A stretch of DNA of 64,000 bases from Pseudoduganella aquatica (GTDB taxonomy: Bacteria; Pseudomonadota; Gammaproteobacteria; Burkholderiales; Burkholderiaceae_D). Numbering within the stretch: the first letter of the stretch is position 1; every line of letters starts with the position of its first letter. Below are positions 48,827 through 58,033 of this stretch, piece by piece. The translations under genes and the position numbers were made by a program. Under the pieces are notes generated by a model that saw nothing but the letters and a program-made list of their open reading frames with translations, did no database searches and had not been told where the DNA came from. The stretch spans positions 102,205 through 166,204 of the forward strand of contig NZ_WWCU01000009.1 of NCBI RefSeq assembly GCF_009857595.1. The letters run 5' to 3'.

Positions 48827-49252
48827 ATGCACAGCACTACCTTACATTCAGATAACCGCGCCGACGTTGCCGGCGCACTGGCGCAAGACCGTTGGATCGT
48901 GGCCTGCCTGTGCGCGGCCTGGTGCGGCACTTGCGCAGGCTACCGCGCCACCTTCGACGAACTGGCCGCGCGCCATCCAGACAAATACTTCCTGTGGGTG
49001 GACATCGAAGACCATGCCGACGTGGTCGGCGACCTCGATGTGGAAAACTTCCCCACCCTGCTGATCCAGCGCCACGAGGATGTGGCCTTTTTCGGCACCA
49101 TGCTGCCCGACCCGAACGTGGCGCACCGCCTGATCCAGGCCCAGTGCAGCATGGACGACGCGGAACTGGCGCGCTATGCGCAAAGCAGCGAGGAGCGCCG
49201 CCACTGGCAGCGCGACTGCAATCTGCGCGCGCTGCTGGCCGGCGCTTCCTAG
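48827..49252 (+). CDS. Thioredoxin-like protein with CGTC active site
   Basis: The 141-residue protein has no signal peptide. The thioredoxin-like N-terminal strand-helix holds AAWCGTCAGYRATFDELA (C-G-T-C rather than C-G-P-C), with the cis-Pro loop in ENFPTLLIQ. The C-terminal 50 residues form a helical extension not seen in classical thioredoxin. A cytosolic disulfide exchange role is inferred. TACAAT at 48813-48818 is only eight bases from the ATG, so the mRNA may be leaderless. It is divergent from tsaB and converges with the following gene. Confidence 0.88.
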   Translation: MHSTTLHSDNRADVAGALAQDRWIVACLCAAWCGTCAGYRATFDELAARHPDKYFLWVDIEDHADVVGDLDVENFPTLLIQRHEDVAFFGTMLPDPNVAHRLIQAQCSMDDAELARYAQSSEERRHWQRDCNLRALLAGAS

Positions 49253-49258
49253 TCCGCC

Positions 49259-51520
49259 TTAAGCCAGGCGCAGCGGCAGGCTGCGCAGGCGCTGCCCGGT
49301 CAGCGTGAACACCGCGTTGGCCACGGCAGGCGCCACCGGCGGCACCGCAGGCTCGCCCATGCCCTCCGGCGGCTCGGCGCTCAGCATGATGATGGTTTCC
49401 ACCTTCGGAGCCTGCGGCATCCGCAGCACTTCGTACTGGTGGAAATTGCTCTGCTCGACCTTGCCGTCCTTGATGGTGATTTCCCCCCTCAGCGCAGCCG
49501 ACAGCCCGAACACCACCGCCGACTCCACCTGCTGCGAAATAATGCCGGGATTGACGGCAATGCCGCAATCGACCGCGCATACCACGCGGTGCACGATAAT
49601 CTGCTTGTCCTGCACCGATACCTCCGCCACCTGGGCCACGATGGTGCCGAAGGACTGGTGCAGCGCCACGCCGTGCGCGCGCCCCGGCGGCGGCTGGCCG
49701 GCCTTGTCCACCGCCGCGTTCAGCACCGCCAGGTGGCGCGGATGGCGGTGCAGCAGCCCGCGCCGGAAGCTGGCGCCGCTCTGGCCTACAGCATGCGCCA
49801 ACTCGTCGATGAAGCTCTCCTTGAAGAAGGCGTTGTGCGAGTGGCCCACTGAGCGGAAATAGCCGATCGGCACGGCGCTGTCGGCAGTGACATGCCGGAC
49901 GCGCTGGTTGGGAATTTCGTACTGCATGTCGAACGCGCCTTCGGCCGTGGTCTTGTCCGGCCCTGCCCCCGGCAAGCCGAGGTTGCGCTTGAAGAACTGG
50001 TGGCCGATGGCGCCGCTGACGGACTTGCTGTCCCACGCGGCGATATTGCCCGCCGCATCCAGGCTGGCGGCAAAGCGGGCCAGCGCGGCCGGGCGGTATA
50101 CATCATGCGTGGTGTCGTCTTCGCGCGACCAGATCATCTGCACCGGGGCGCCGTTGCATTCCTTCGCCACCGCCACCGCCTGCGCGATAAAGTCGGTCTC
50201 CAGGCGGCGCCCGAAGCCCCCACCCAGCATGCCGACTTCCAGCGTCACATCGGCCGCGCTCACGCCCGCCACCTTGGCGGCAGCGTCGATGGCCAGCCCC
50301 GGCGCCTGCGTCGACACCCACAGCCTGACCTTGCCGTCCTTGACCTGGGCCGTGCAATTGAGCGGTTCCAGCGCGGCGTGCGCCAGGAAGGGCGCACGGT
50401 ATTCCGCCTTGAGCGTCTTCACGGCGCCCGCAGCTTGGGCCACGTCGTCCACCTCGCCGAGAGTGTAGTAGGCATGGCCGTCCTCGTCGTCCAGCTGCTG
50501 CGCGAACTGCTTGAACACGCCTTCGCTCGACAGCTTGCCGTGCGCGCCCTCATTCCAGGTGACCGGCAGCGCGGCCGCAGCCTGCTTCGCCTGCCAGTAA
50601 TGGGCCGCCACCACGGCCAGGCCCGCGCTGGCGCCGGTCTTTTCCGCCAGCGCCGAGGAGAAATCGACCACGCGCGCCACGCCCGGCATCTTCAGTACCG
50701 CTGCCGTATCCACGCTGGCCACGGCGCCGCCGATCACGGGCGACATCTTCACTGCCGCGTACAGCATGCCTTCCGGCCGCGCGTCCAGGCCGAACCTGGC
50801 GCTGCCGTTGACCTTGGACGGCGTATCGAGGCGCGGCGCGGCCGTGCCGATCAGACGGAACTGGCCCACCGATTTCAGCCGCACCGTGCCCGGCGTCATG
50901 CCCGCGGCAGCGGCTACCAGCGCGCCGTAGGCGGCCCGCTTGCCGTTCGGGTGCGCCACAAAGCCCGCCTCCGTAAAGCACTCGGCCGGCTTCACTTTCC
51001 ACTCTCGCGCGGCGGCCTCGATCAGCAAGGCACGCGCGGTGGCGCCGGCTTCCCGCATCGGCAGCCACAAGTCCTTCACGCTGGACGAGCCGCCCGTCAT
51101 ATTGATGCCCAGCTCGCGACCCACCTTGGACACCAGCCACCCGGCCAGGCGCTTGCCGCGCCCCTCTTCGTCCGGATGGAAAGGCAGGCTGTCGACCAGG
51201 ATGGAGACGTTGCCATAGATTTTGTCGTTCGGCGCCTGCACCAGCTTTACCTGCGCCAGCGGCACGTCCAGTTCCTCGGCCAGCAGCATGGGCAGCGCGG
51301 TATGCACGCCCTGTCCCATTTCGCTGCGCGCCATCACCACCGACACGGTGTTGTCCGGTGCGATGGCGACCCAGCCGTTAAGCGGCACGGCGCCGCCGCT
51401 CACGGGCAGCGGCAGCTTGCCGCGCACGCGCTGGCGCGGCGGCAGTGCCCCCCAGCCAACCACCATGGCGCCGGCCACCGCAGTGGCGCTCAGCAGAAAA
51501 CGGCGGCGCGACAACTTCAT
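49259..51520 (-). CDS. Molybdopterin-binding hydroxylase large subunit (IorB-like)
   Basis: The 753-residue protein has a Tat signal (SRRRFLLSATAVAGAM) and the aldehyde oxidase/xanthine dehydrogenase Moco domains in the arrangement of isoquinoline 1-oxidoreductase beta subunit: MARSEMGQGVHTALPM, GMLGGGFGRRLETDFIAQ, YFRSVGHSHNAFFKESFIDEL, and the catalytic Glu in GMGEPAVPP. The start follows GGAAG. It needs a small 2Fe-2S subunit (IorA) for electron transfer, and none lies in the window. It follows the GGDEF/EAL gene after 28 bp on the same strand. Substrate is unknown. Confidence 0.9.
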   Translation of the reverse strand: MKLSRRRFLLSATAVAGAMVVGWGALPPRQRVRGKLPLPVSGGAVPLNGWVAIAPDNTVSVVMARSEMGQGVHTALPMLLAEELDVPLAQVKLVQAPNDKIYGNVSILVDSLPFHPDEEGRGKRLAGWLVSKVGRELGINMTGGSSSVKDLWLPMREAGATARALLIEAAAREWKVKPAECFTEAGFVAHPNGKRAAYGALVAAAAGMTPGTVRLKSVGQFRLIGTAAPRLDTPSKVNGSARFGLDARPEGMLYAAVKMSPVIGGAVASVDTAAVLKMPGVARVVDFSSALAEKTGASAGLAVVAAHYWQAKQAAAALPVTWNEGAHGKLSSEGVFKQFAQQLDDEDGHAYYTLGEVDDVAQAAGAVKTLKAEYRAPFLAHAALEPLNCTAQVKDGKVRLWVSTQAPGLAIDAAAKVAGVSAADVTLEVGMLGGGFGRRLETDFIAQAVAVAKECNGAPVQMIWSREDDTTHDVYRPAALARFAASLDAAGNIAAWDSKSVSGAIGHQFFKRNLGLPGAGPDKTTAEGAFDMQYEIPNQRVRHVTADSAVPIGYFRSVGHSHNAFFKESFIDELAHAVGQSGASFRRGLLHRHPRHLAVLNAAVDKAGQPPPGRAHGVALHQSFGTIVAQVAEVSVQDKQIIVHRVVCAVDCGIAVNPGIISQQVESAVVFGLSAALRGEITIKDGKVEQSNFHQYEVLRMPQAPKVETIIMLSAEPPEGMGEPAVPPVAPAVANAVFTLTGQRLRSLPLRLA

Positions 51521-51548
51521 AACTTCCTTTCGGTTGGGGAGATGCGGA

Positions 51549-54500
51549 TCAGGACTGCCAGCGCTGCAGCAAATCGTCCGGCAGCACAGGCTTGCTGTAG
51601 AAGTAGCCCTGCGCCAGGTTGCAGCCGTGGCGCAACAGGAAGGCGGCTTGCTGCTCGGTCTCCACGCCTTCGGCAATGACGGACAGATTCATGCTCTTGC
51701 CCAGCTGGATAATGGCGATGGCAATGGCCTCGTCGTTGGCGTCGGTGGAAATGTCCTTGATGAAGGAACGGTCGATCTTCAGCGTCTGTACCGGCATCTG
51801 CTTCAGGTAGGCCAGCGAGGAATAGCCGGTGCCGAAATCGTCGATCGCCAGGCCCACGCCGATGGAATGCAGGTCATTGATGAAGACCATGGCGTCGCCG
51901 GTGTTCATGATGACGGACTCGGTCACTTCCAGCTGCAGGCGGTGCGGCTCCAGGCCCGTCTCGCGCAGGATATCGCCCACCATGGAGGCGATGCTGCCGC
52001 GCTCGAACTGCTTGGCCGACAGGTTGACGGCCATCTTCGGCACCCACAGGCCGGCCTCCTGCCAGCGCACCATCTGCAGGCAAGCCTGGTACAGCACCCA
52101 CTTGCCCAGCTGGTTGATGTAGCCGGTGTCCTCGGCCAGCGAGATAAAGCGGTTCGGCGGCACCAGGCCCAGTTCCGGGTGGTTCCAGCGCACCAGCGCC
52201 TCCACGCCCACCAGGCGGCCGGTGTCGATCTCCACCTGCGGCTGGTAGTTCAGGAACATCTCGTCCTTCTCCAGCGAGCGGCGCAGGAAGGTCTCCAGGC
52301 GCAAGCGCTCCACGCCCTCGCCCGACATGGACGGCGCATAGAAGCGGTAGCCGTTGCGGCCGCGCGCCTTGGCCTGGTACATGGCCACATCGGCATTGCG
52401 GATCAGCATATTCAGATCGGTGGCGTCGGCCGGCGACAGGCTGATGCCCACGCTGCAGGTGATGAACAGCTCGTGCCCGGCCACCATGAAGGGCTGCTCG
52501 AACATGCCCACCAGTTTTTCAGCCACCTGGCTGGCGCCGTACTGGCCGTCCACGTTCTCGAGCAGCACAATGAATTCGTCGCCGCCCAGGCGGGCCAGCG
52601 TGTCGCCGTCGCGCAGCTTGTCCTGCAGCGCCGTGGCCACCTGCTTGAGCAGCTCGTCGCCGATATGGTGGCCCAGCGTGTCGTTGACGTTCTTGAAGCG
52701 GTCCAGGTCGATGAACAGCAGCGCCAGCTGCTCATGCTCGCGCGTGGCGCGCTGCAAGGCGTGGTGCAGGCGGTCGTGGAACAGCAGGCGGTTCGGCAGC
52801 GCGGTCAGCGGGTCGTGGTGGGCCAGGTGGTCCAGCTTTTCCTGCGACTGCTTGACCAGGGTGATGTCGCCGAACACGCAGACGTAGTGCGTGGTCACGC
52901 CGCGCGTATCGCGCACCGCGCTCACCGTCAGCCACTCCAGATACAGCTCGCCGGTTTTGCGCAGGCTCCAGATCTCGCCGCGCCAGAAGCCGGTGTTTTC
53001 CAGTTCCTGCCACATGTCGTCGTAGAAGGCTTCCTCGTGGCGGCCCGAGCGCGTCAGCGAGCGGTCCTTGCCCAGCGCGTCCTGCTCGCTGTAGCCGGTG
53101 ATCTGCGTGAAGGCCGGGTTCACGGCCACGATGGTGCCCTTGTCGTCGATCACCATCACACCGTCGGCGATATGCTCGAGCACCGTGGCCGACAGGCGCA
53201 GCTTCTCTTCCGCCTCCTTGCGCGCGGTCACGTCGGCATACACCCAGATGCTGCCCTCGTTGGCGCGGCTCTGGTCGATGGCGCAGCCGCTCACCATGCA
53301 CCAGAACAGCGTGCCGTCCTTGCGCCGGTAGTGGCGTTCCTCGCTGAAGTACTCGCCGGCCGACAGCGTGGGGTACTGGCGCGCGCCGGCCGATTCGAAC
53401 TCGAAGGCGGTGGGGAAGACAATGGCGGTGGAGGCGCCGGCCATGTCGCCCGGCTCGTAGCCGAACAGCTCTTCGCAGCGCCGGTTGACGGACACGATCT
53501 GGCGGTTGCGCACGAACATCACGCCGAACATCACGTTGTCCAGGATGGCGCTCTGCTCGGCCAGCAGGCCTTCGATGCGCATTTCATTGTGCTTGCGCTG
53601 GCTGATATCGGAAATAATGCCGTCCACCCAGGGCGCCTTGTCGCCCGGCTCGGACACCTGCGGCTGGCCGTTCTCGGCCACCCAGCGCTCGGTGCCGCTG
53701 GCGTCCGTGATGCGGTATTCCACCGCATAGGGCTTGCCGTCGCGGATGGCCTGGCTCACCACGCGGCGCTGCATGCGGCGGTCTTCGGGGCAGATCAGGT
53801 TGGCCCAGGAATGGCTGGTGCTGCGCATGAACTGCGCGGCCGAGTAGCCGGAGATGTCTTCGATGGCGTCGCTGACGAAATCGACCGGGCCGTCCGGGCG
53901 GAAGCGGAACACCGCGCCCGGCACCTGGGTCACGATGGTGCGGAAGCGCTCCTCGCGCTGGCCGATGTCCTCGAACAGATGCTTGATCGCCACCCGCATC
54001 TGCTCGAGCTGGCCGGACAGGCGTCCCAGCTCGTCGCTGCCGGTCAGTTCCAGCCGGGTTTCGAAGTCGCCGTGCGACAGGCGGTCGGAGAAGCGCATCA
54101 GCTTGCGCAGCGGCTTGATCAGGCGCTTGTTCAGGAACAGCACGATGAGCAGCAGCGACACGGTCAGCTGCGCCGCCAGCACGAAGACGTAGGACAGCTG
54201 CTTCTCGCGCAGCTCCTGCTGGCTGCGGGCGTCGTCCATCTCCACCATGATGCGGCCGATCTTCTCGCCGCGCACCAGGATTTCGCGCTCGGCGCGGTAG
54301 ACGTTGCCGGTGGTCTGGCGCGGCGACTGCAAGTGCATGAACTGGGTTTCAGCCTGGCCGGTGACCTGCACCTGCAGCACCGAACGGTCGCGCATGACCG
54401 ATTCGACCAGCGAATGGGCCGACTCGGCGTTCATATTCCACAGCGATTCCTGCATGCCGAGCGCCAGGATGTCGGCATTGCGCTGCAGCGACTCGTTGAG

Positions 54501-54668
54501 CGCCATCTTGGCCGACTGCTGCTCGTGCACGCCGATCAGCAGATAACTGCCTATCATTGCAGGAATCACAAGGCCGCCAAACACCACCAATAGCAAAGCG
54601 CCATAGATGGATAGGCCGTACAGCGCGCTCAGACGGGAACGCATCCTTCTGTATAAAGAACTAATCAT
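51549..54668 (-). CDS. PAS-GGDEF-EAL diguanylate cyclase/phosphodiesterase
   Basis: Starting at MISSLYRRM the protein has 1039 residues. An N-terminal membrane helix pair flanks a periplasmic domain of about 150 residues. A HAMP domain and three PAS domains (with PAC segments such as VEYRITDASGTERWVAENGQ) follow. The GGDEF domain has the intact active site LARLGGDEFIVLL. The C-terminal EAL domain has the intact VGVEALVRWNHP and EGVETEQQ motifs. Both activities are therefore possible and the balance cannot be predicted. No start has a good ribosome site; a nearby Met (MRSRLSAL) is an alternative. Confidence 0.94.
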   Translation of the reverse strand: MISSLYRRMRSRLSALYGLSIYGALLLVVFGGLVIPAMIGSYLLIGVHEQQSAKMALNESLQRNADILALGMQESLWNMNAESAHSLVESVMRDRSVLQVQVTGQAETQFMHLQSPRQTTGNVYRAEREILVRGEKIGRIMVEMDDARSQQELREKQLSYVFVLAAQLTVSLLLIVLFLNKRLIKPLRKLMRFSDRLSHGDFETRLELTGSDELGRLSGQLEQMRVAIKHLFEDIGQREERFRTIVTQVPGAVFRFRPDGPVDFVSDAIEDISGYSAAQFMRSTSHSWANLICPEDRRMQRRVVSQAIRDGKPYAVEYRITDASGTERWVAENGQPQVSEPGDKAPWVDGIISDISQRKHNEMRIEGLLAEQSAILDNVMFGVMFVRNRQIVSVNRRCEELFGYEPGDMAGASTAIVFPTAFEFESAGARQYPTLSAGEYFSEERHYRRKDGTLFWCMVSGCAIDQSRANEGSIWVYADVTARKEAEEKLRLSATVLEHIADGVMVIDDKGTIVAVNPAFTQITGYSEQDALGKDRSLTRSGRHEEAFYDDMWQELENTGFWRGEIWSLRKTGELYLEWLTVSAVRDTRGVTTHYVCVFGDITLVKQSQEKLDHLAHHDPLTALPNRLLFHDRLHHALQRATREHEQLALLFIDLDRFKNVNDTLGHHIGDELLKQVATALQDKLRDGDTLARLGGDEFIVLLENVDGQYGASQVAEKLVGMFEQPFMVAGHELFITCSVGISLSPADATDLNMLIRNADVAMYQAKARGRNGYRFYAPSMSGEGVERLRLETFLRRSLEKDEMFLNYQPQVEIDTGRLVGVEALVRWNHPELGLVPPNRFISLAEDTGYINQLGKWVLYQACLQMVRWQEAGLWVPKMAVNLSAKQFERGSIASMVGDILRETGLEPHRLQLEVTESVIMNTGDAMVFINDLHSIGVGLAIDDFGTGYSSLAYLKQMPVQTLKIDRSFIKDISTDANDEAIAIAIIQLGKSMNLSVIAEGVETEQQAAFLLRHGCNLAQGYFYSKPVLPDDLLQRWQS

Positions 54669-54844
54669 GCACCACGGGGACTTGGTCTTACGCTTGTTTG
54701 CTAATACAGGATTCTTCGTTTGCAACAATTATGCACGCAAACAAGTGTCCGAGTCATCAGAATACATTTCGCCGCACGCCATGGGCGCAAGCAGGAATGC
54801 CGCAAGCTTGCTATTATCGCCCCTCTTTCAACGAGGAGCCTGCC

Positions 54845-55351
54845 ATGACTTTTAATACCTATACCGCATCCATCCCAGTGTTCAAGCAGATTCTGAACAG
54901 CCTGCTGGCCATCCTCGACAAGGCCGAAGCCCATGTAACCGACAAGAAACTTGACGCTAATGCCCTGTTGCAATTCCGTCTGTTCCCGGACATGCTGCCA
55001 TTCTCGCGCCAGATCCAGATCGCCACCGACTTCGCCAAGGGCGCGGGCGCGCGCCTGGCCGGCCAGGAAGTGCCGCCGTATGAAGACACCGAAAAGAGCT
55101 TTGCCGAACTGAAAGCGCGCATCGCCAAGACCATCGCCTTCCTGGACAGCCTGAACGCGGCCGACTTCGGCGGCGCCGAAGACCGCGCCATCACCACCGG
55201 CAGCGGCGAGAAGACCAAGCACTTCACCGGCAGCACCTATCTGCTGCACTACGCGCTGCCGCACTTCTTCTTCCACGCCACCACCGCCTACGACATCCTG
55301 CGCCACAACGGCCTGGAAATCGGCAAGAAGGACTACATCGGCACCTATTGA
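54845..55351 (+). CDS. DUF1993 family protein
   Basis: The 168-residue protein has the family's start (IPVFKQILNSLLAILDKAEAH) and its C-terminal block FFFHATTAYDILRHNGLEIGKKDYIG, plus the middle LFPDMLPFSRQIQIATDFAKG. It belongs to the DinB-like fold by family assignment, so a metal or small-molecule role is possible but unproven. It has a GAGGAG ribosome site and converges with the DUF1289 gene (9-bp gap). The 176 bp upstream hold only a short leader and a possible promoter. Confidence 0.92.
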   Translation: MTFNTYTASIPVFKQILNSLLAILDKAEAHVTDKKLDANALLQFRLFPDMLPFSRQIQIATDFAKGAGARLAGQEVPPYEDTEKSFAELKARIAKTIAFLDSLNAADFGGAEDRAITTGSGEKTKHFTGSTYLLHYALPHFFFHATTAYDILRHNGLEIGKKDYIGTY

Positions 55352-55360
55352 TGCCTTGAA

Positions 55361-55606
55361 CTAGCTGTTGCGGCGCGGGTAGCCCTGCGCCGTGATGCGC
55401 TGCCACACCAGCTCCTTTTCCGCCTCCCCCATCGACACCCAGTGCGCCACTTCCATATAAGTGCGGCCGCAGCCGCGGCAGATGTCGTCGAAGGTGGTGG
55501 AGCAGACGGCCACGCAGGGCGTGTCCGGGCGCTGCGGCGCGGGCGCGGACGGGCTTGCCGCCTCGTGCACCGCCGCCGCCATGCGCTTCAGTTCCATTTC
55601 CGTCAT
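55361..55606 (-). CDS. DUF1289 family zinc-binding-type protein
   Basis: The 81-residue protein carries the family core TPCVAVCSTTFDDICRGCGRT, with four cysteines spaced for a zinc site (Cys-x3-Cys, then Cys-x2-Cys), followed by EVAHWVSM. The N-terminal 28 residues are Ala/Pro-rich. Its start overlaps the DUF1415 stop by a few bases. Function is unknown. Confidence 0.92.
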   Translation of the reverse strand: MTEMELKRMAAAVHEAASPSAPAPQRPDTPCVAVCSTTFDDICRGCGRTYMEVAHWVSMGEAEKELVWQRITAQGYPRRNS

Positions 55607-56178
55607 TCCTTCACCTGGCGCTTCACGTCGAGATCCAGTGCGTCCCAGCCCTCGTGGCCCAGTTTTTCCATGGTTTCGAGATTCTTTTCGAAAATGTCTT
55701 CCGCTTCCGGGAAGGCTTCCACCGCGCGGTCCACGCTTTCCTCGCGCAGCAGGTGCAGCGTGGGGTAAGGCGAACGGTTGGTGTAGTTGCCGATGTCGTT
55801 CTTGTCGGTGTCGGCGAACTGGTAGTCCGGGTGGAAGCTGGCCACCTGCAGGATGCCGTCCAGGTCCATTTCCTCCAGCGCGCCGTCGGCCACGTCCAGG
55901 AAGTCGTTATAGTCCTCGAAGTCGTTCAGCACCTGCGGATGGATAATCAGCGTGGTGTCGATCTTTTCCGGGTTCGTTTCGGCCAGCAGCTCCAGCTCGT
56001 CCATCAGCACTTCCATCAGTTCCTCATCGGTGGCGGCGTCCGTCACCACGTAGCGGATCTGGTTCTTGATATGCACGGCCTTGGCGAAGGGGCACAGATT
56101 GAGGCCGATAACGGCTTTTTCCAGCCATTTCTGGGTCTGGGCGATAACGGTGGCGTGGTCGGCGATGGGCTTGCTCAT
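55603..56178 (-). CDS. DUF1415 family protein
   Basis: The 191-residue protein has the family start WLEKAVIGLNLCPFAKAVHIKNQIRY and the HPDYQFADTDKNDIGNYTNRSPYPTLHLLREESV block with conserved His and Asp residues. It has no signal peptide. Function is unknown; pairing with DUF1289 in one transcript is seen here. A GGAAGACCCCT sequence precedes the ATG. Confidence 0.93.
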   Translation of the reverse strand: MSKPIADHATVIAQTQKWLEKAVIGLNLCPFAKAVHIKNQIRYVVTDAATDEELMEVLMDELELLAETNPEKIDTTLIIHPQVLNDFEDYNDFLDVADGALEEMDLDGILQVASFHPDYQFADTDKNDIGNYTNRSPYPTLHLLREESVDRAVEAFPEAEDIFEKNLETMEKLGHEGWDALDLDVKRQVKE

Positions 56179-56315
56179 AGGGGTCTTCCTTGTAAATGCT
56201 TGCGGCGAGCGCGCATTGTACGCACTCCGGCAAAATGCCGTCTACTTCCGTCAACTGCGATATATTTGCCGACATTATTACATTAAAAGAAACTGTCATC
56301 CGGACGACATAATTC

Positions 56316-56345
56316 TTGACTCAGCCGGTCCAACCTACGTACACT
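56316..56345 (+). promoter_or_regulatory. Probable promoter of the MltD-like gene
   Basis: TTGACT and TACACT are separated by 18 bp, with the predicted start about 45 bp upstream of the ATG. The 219-bp divergent gap is locally A/T-rich; no operator was recognised in the rest of it. Confidence 0.6.
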
Positions 56346-56397
56346 GCCCCATTATTCATGGTTCGTCCGTGTTTCTCGACGACAACAATGGAATACT

Positions 56398-57786
56398 ATG
56401 CAAGCACGATTTAAATTCCTACCCTTGCTGGCGGCGCTGATTGGCCTGGCGCCGGCGATCAGCCAGGCACTCGACAGCGCGCCCCCGGCGGCGCCATCGG
56501 CCAGCCTCCCCCTGATCCCGCTGACCACGCCCGCCACGGCAAAACTGCCGACCTCCGAACTGCTCCCCGCCTCCAAAGTTGTAGCCAAACCCGCCGTCAG
56601 CGAAGACGCGTTCCGGGAAACCGACGTTTGGGGCCGCATCCGCACCGGCTACGCCATCCCTGATATTAACAACGAACTGGTGCACAAGCACGTTACCTGG
56701 TACGCCACGCGTCCGGACTACATTGCCCGCACCACGCAGCGTGCCTCGCGCTACCTGTTCCACGTCGTCACCGAGCTGGAAAAGCGCAGCATGCCGACCG
56801 AACTGGCGCTGTTGCCCTTTATTGAATCGGCCTTCAACCCGCAAGCCCTGTCCAGCGCCAACGCGGCCGGCATGTGGCAGTTCGTGCCCGGCACTGGGCG
56901 CGACTACAACCTGAAGCAGGACGCCTTCAAGGACGAACGGCGCGGCATCCTGGCCTCGACCGACGCCGCCCTCAGCTATCTGCAGCGCCTGTACGATATG
57001 TTCGGCGACTGGCAGCTGGCCCTGGCCGCCTACAACTGGGGCGAAGGCAATGTGCAGAAAGCCATCAAGCGCAACCAGGCAGCCGGCAAGCCCACCGATT
57101 TCGAAAGCCTGGCCGAGCTGATGCCGGCCGAAACCCGCAACTACGTGCCAAAACTGCAAGCCGTGAAGAACATCGTGGCCAATCCTGCCCAGTTCAGCCT
57201 GCATTTGCCCGTGATCGACAACCAGCCTTATTTTACCGCCGTCGACAAGACCAGCGATATCGACCTGGCCATCGCCGCCCAGCTGGCGGAAATGCCGGTG
57301 GACGAGTTCAAGGCGCTCAATCCGCAGTTCAACCGCCCTGTCATCACCGGCGGCGAACAGACCCGCATCCTGCTGCCCAAGGCCAACGCCGAAAAGTTCA
57401 ACCTGAACCTGGCGCAATGGGGCCGCGCGCTGTCGAGCTGGACCACGCACAAGATCACCAGCGCGCGCGAGCGCATCGAAACGCTGGCGTCCAAGTTCCA
57501 CACCACGCCGGAAGTGATACGCCAGGCCAACAATATTCCGAGCAAATCGGTGCTGAAAGCCGGTTCCACCATCCTGGTGCCGAAGACTTCGTCCTCGCTG
57601 CACATGGACATCGCGCCGGAAGTGGCGGACAACGCCGTGGTGGCCTTCGAAGCCGACCGTGGCGGCAAGCGCGCCAGCAATTACAAACAAGCCAAATCCG
57701 GCACCGCCAAGGATGCTCCGGTAGCCCTGGTCAAGGCCCGCGTCCCGCGCGACGCCGCCGGCAAAAAGAAAACCAAGCAGAATTAA
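56398..57786 (+). CDS. mltD: MltD-like lytic transglycosylase with LysM region
   Basis: Membrane-bound lytic transglycosylase D cleaves peptidoglycan and leaves a 1,6-anhydro end. The 462-residue protein has a signal peptide (cleavage near SQA-L). The SLT domain has the catalytic Glu in LLPFIESAFNPQALSSANAAGMWQF and the motif YLQRLYDMFGDWQLALAAYNWGEGNV. The C-terminal half has a LysM-like repeat (HKITSARERIETLASKFHTTPEVIRQANN, with ILVPK) and a weaker one near residue 300. No lipobox is visible in the signal peptide, unlike E. coli MltD. Confidence 0.93.
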   Translation: MQARFKFLPLLAALIGLAPAISQALDSAPPAAPSASLPLIPLTTPATAKLPTSELLPASKVVAKPAVSEDAFRETDVWGRIRTGYAIPDINNELVHKHVTWYATRPDYIARTTQRASRYLFHVVTELEKRSMPTELALLPFIESAFNPQALSSANAAGMWQFVPGTGRDYNLKQDAFKDERRGILASTDAALSYLQRLYDMFGDWQLALAAYNWGEGNVQKAIKRNQAAGKPTDFESLAELMPAETRNYVPKLQAVKNIVANPAQFSLHLPVIDNQPYFTAVDKTSDIDLAIAAQLAEMPVDEFKALNPQFNRPVITGGEQTRILLPKANAEKFNLNLAQWGRALSSWTTHKITSARERIETLASKFHTTPEVIRQANNIPSKSVLKAGSTILVPKTSSSLHMDIAPEVADNAVVAFEADRGGKRASNYKQAKSGTAKDAPVALVKARVPRDAAGKKKTKQN

Positions 57787-57792
57787 GCGGGT

Positions 57793-57876
57793 TGGCGGGT
57801 TACGCTACGCTAACCCGCCCTACGCATACCGATGCGATACCGTAGGGCGGGTTAGCACGCAGTGCGTAACCCGCCA
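57793..57876. repeat. Dispersed nested-palindrome repeat, copy B
   Basis: The same nested arms as copy A: outer TGGCGGGTTACG (57793-57804) and CGTAACCCGCCA (57865-57876), inner CTAACCCGCCCTAC (57810-57823) and GTAGGGCGGGTTAG (57842-57855). It starts 7 bp after the mltD stop and may also act as a terminator there. Loop sequences differ from copy A, while arms are conserved. Confidence 0.85.
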
Positions 57877-57892
57877 CGCGGTGCCACAAAAG

Positions 57893-57921
57893 TTGCAGTC
57901 CCGGCAGCTACCCCCTACAAT
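57893..57921 (+). promoter_or_regulatory. Probable sigma-70 promoter of fabI
   Basis: TTGCAG and TACAAT are separated by exactly 17 bp. The predicted start leaves a leader of about 105 bases before fabI. The leader contains no recognised riboswitch. Confidence 0.7.
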
Positions 57922-58033
57922 CTCGATCTCACGGTATCGGGTCTCCCGCCCACCACTAGAATAAACAACCCATACTGTCGCTAACGCCGCCCCGCGCGCG
58001 CGTGCCATCGCAGCAGTAGCAATTGGAGTGAAC

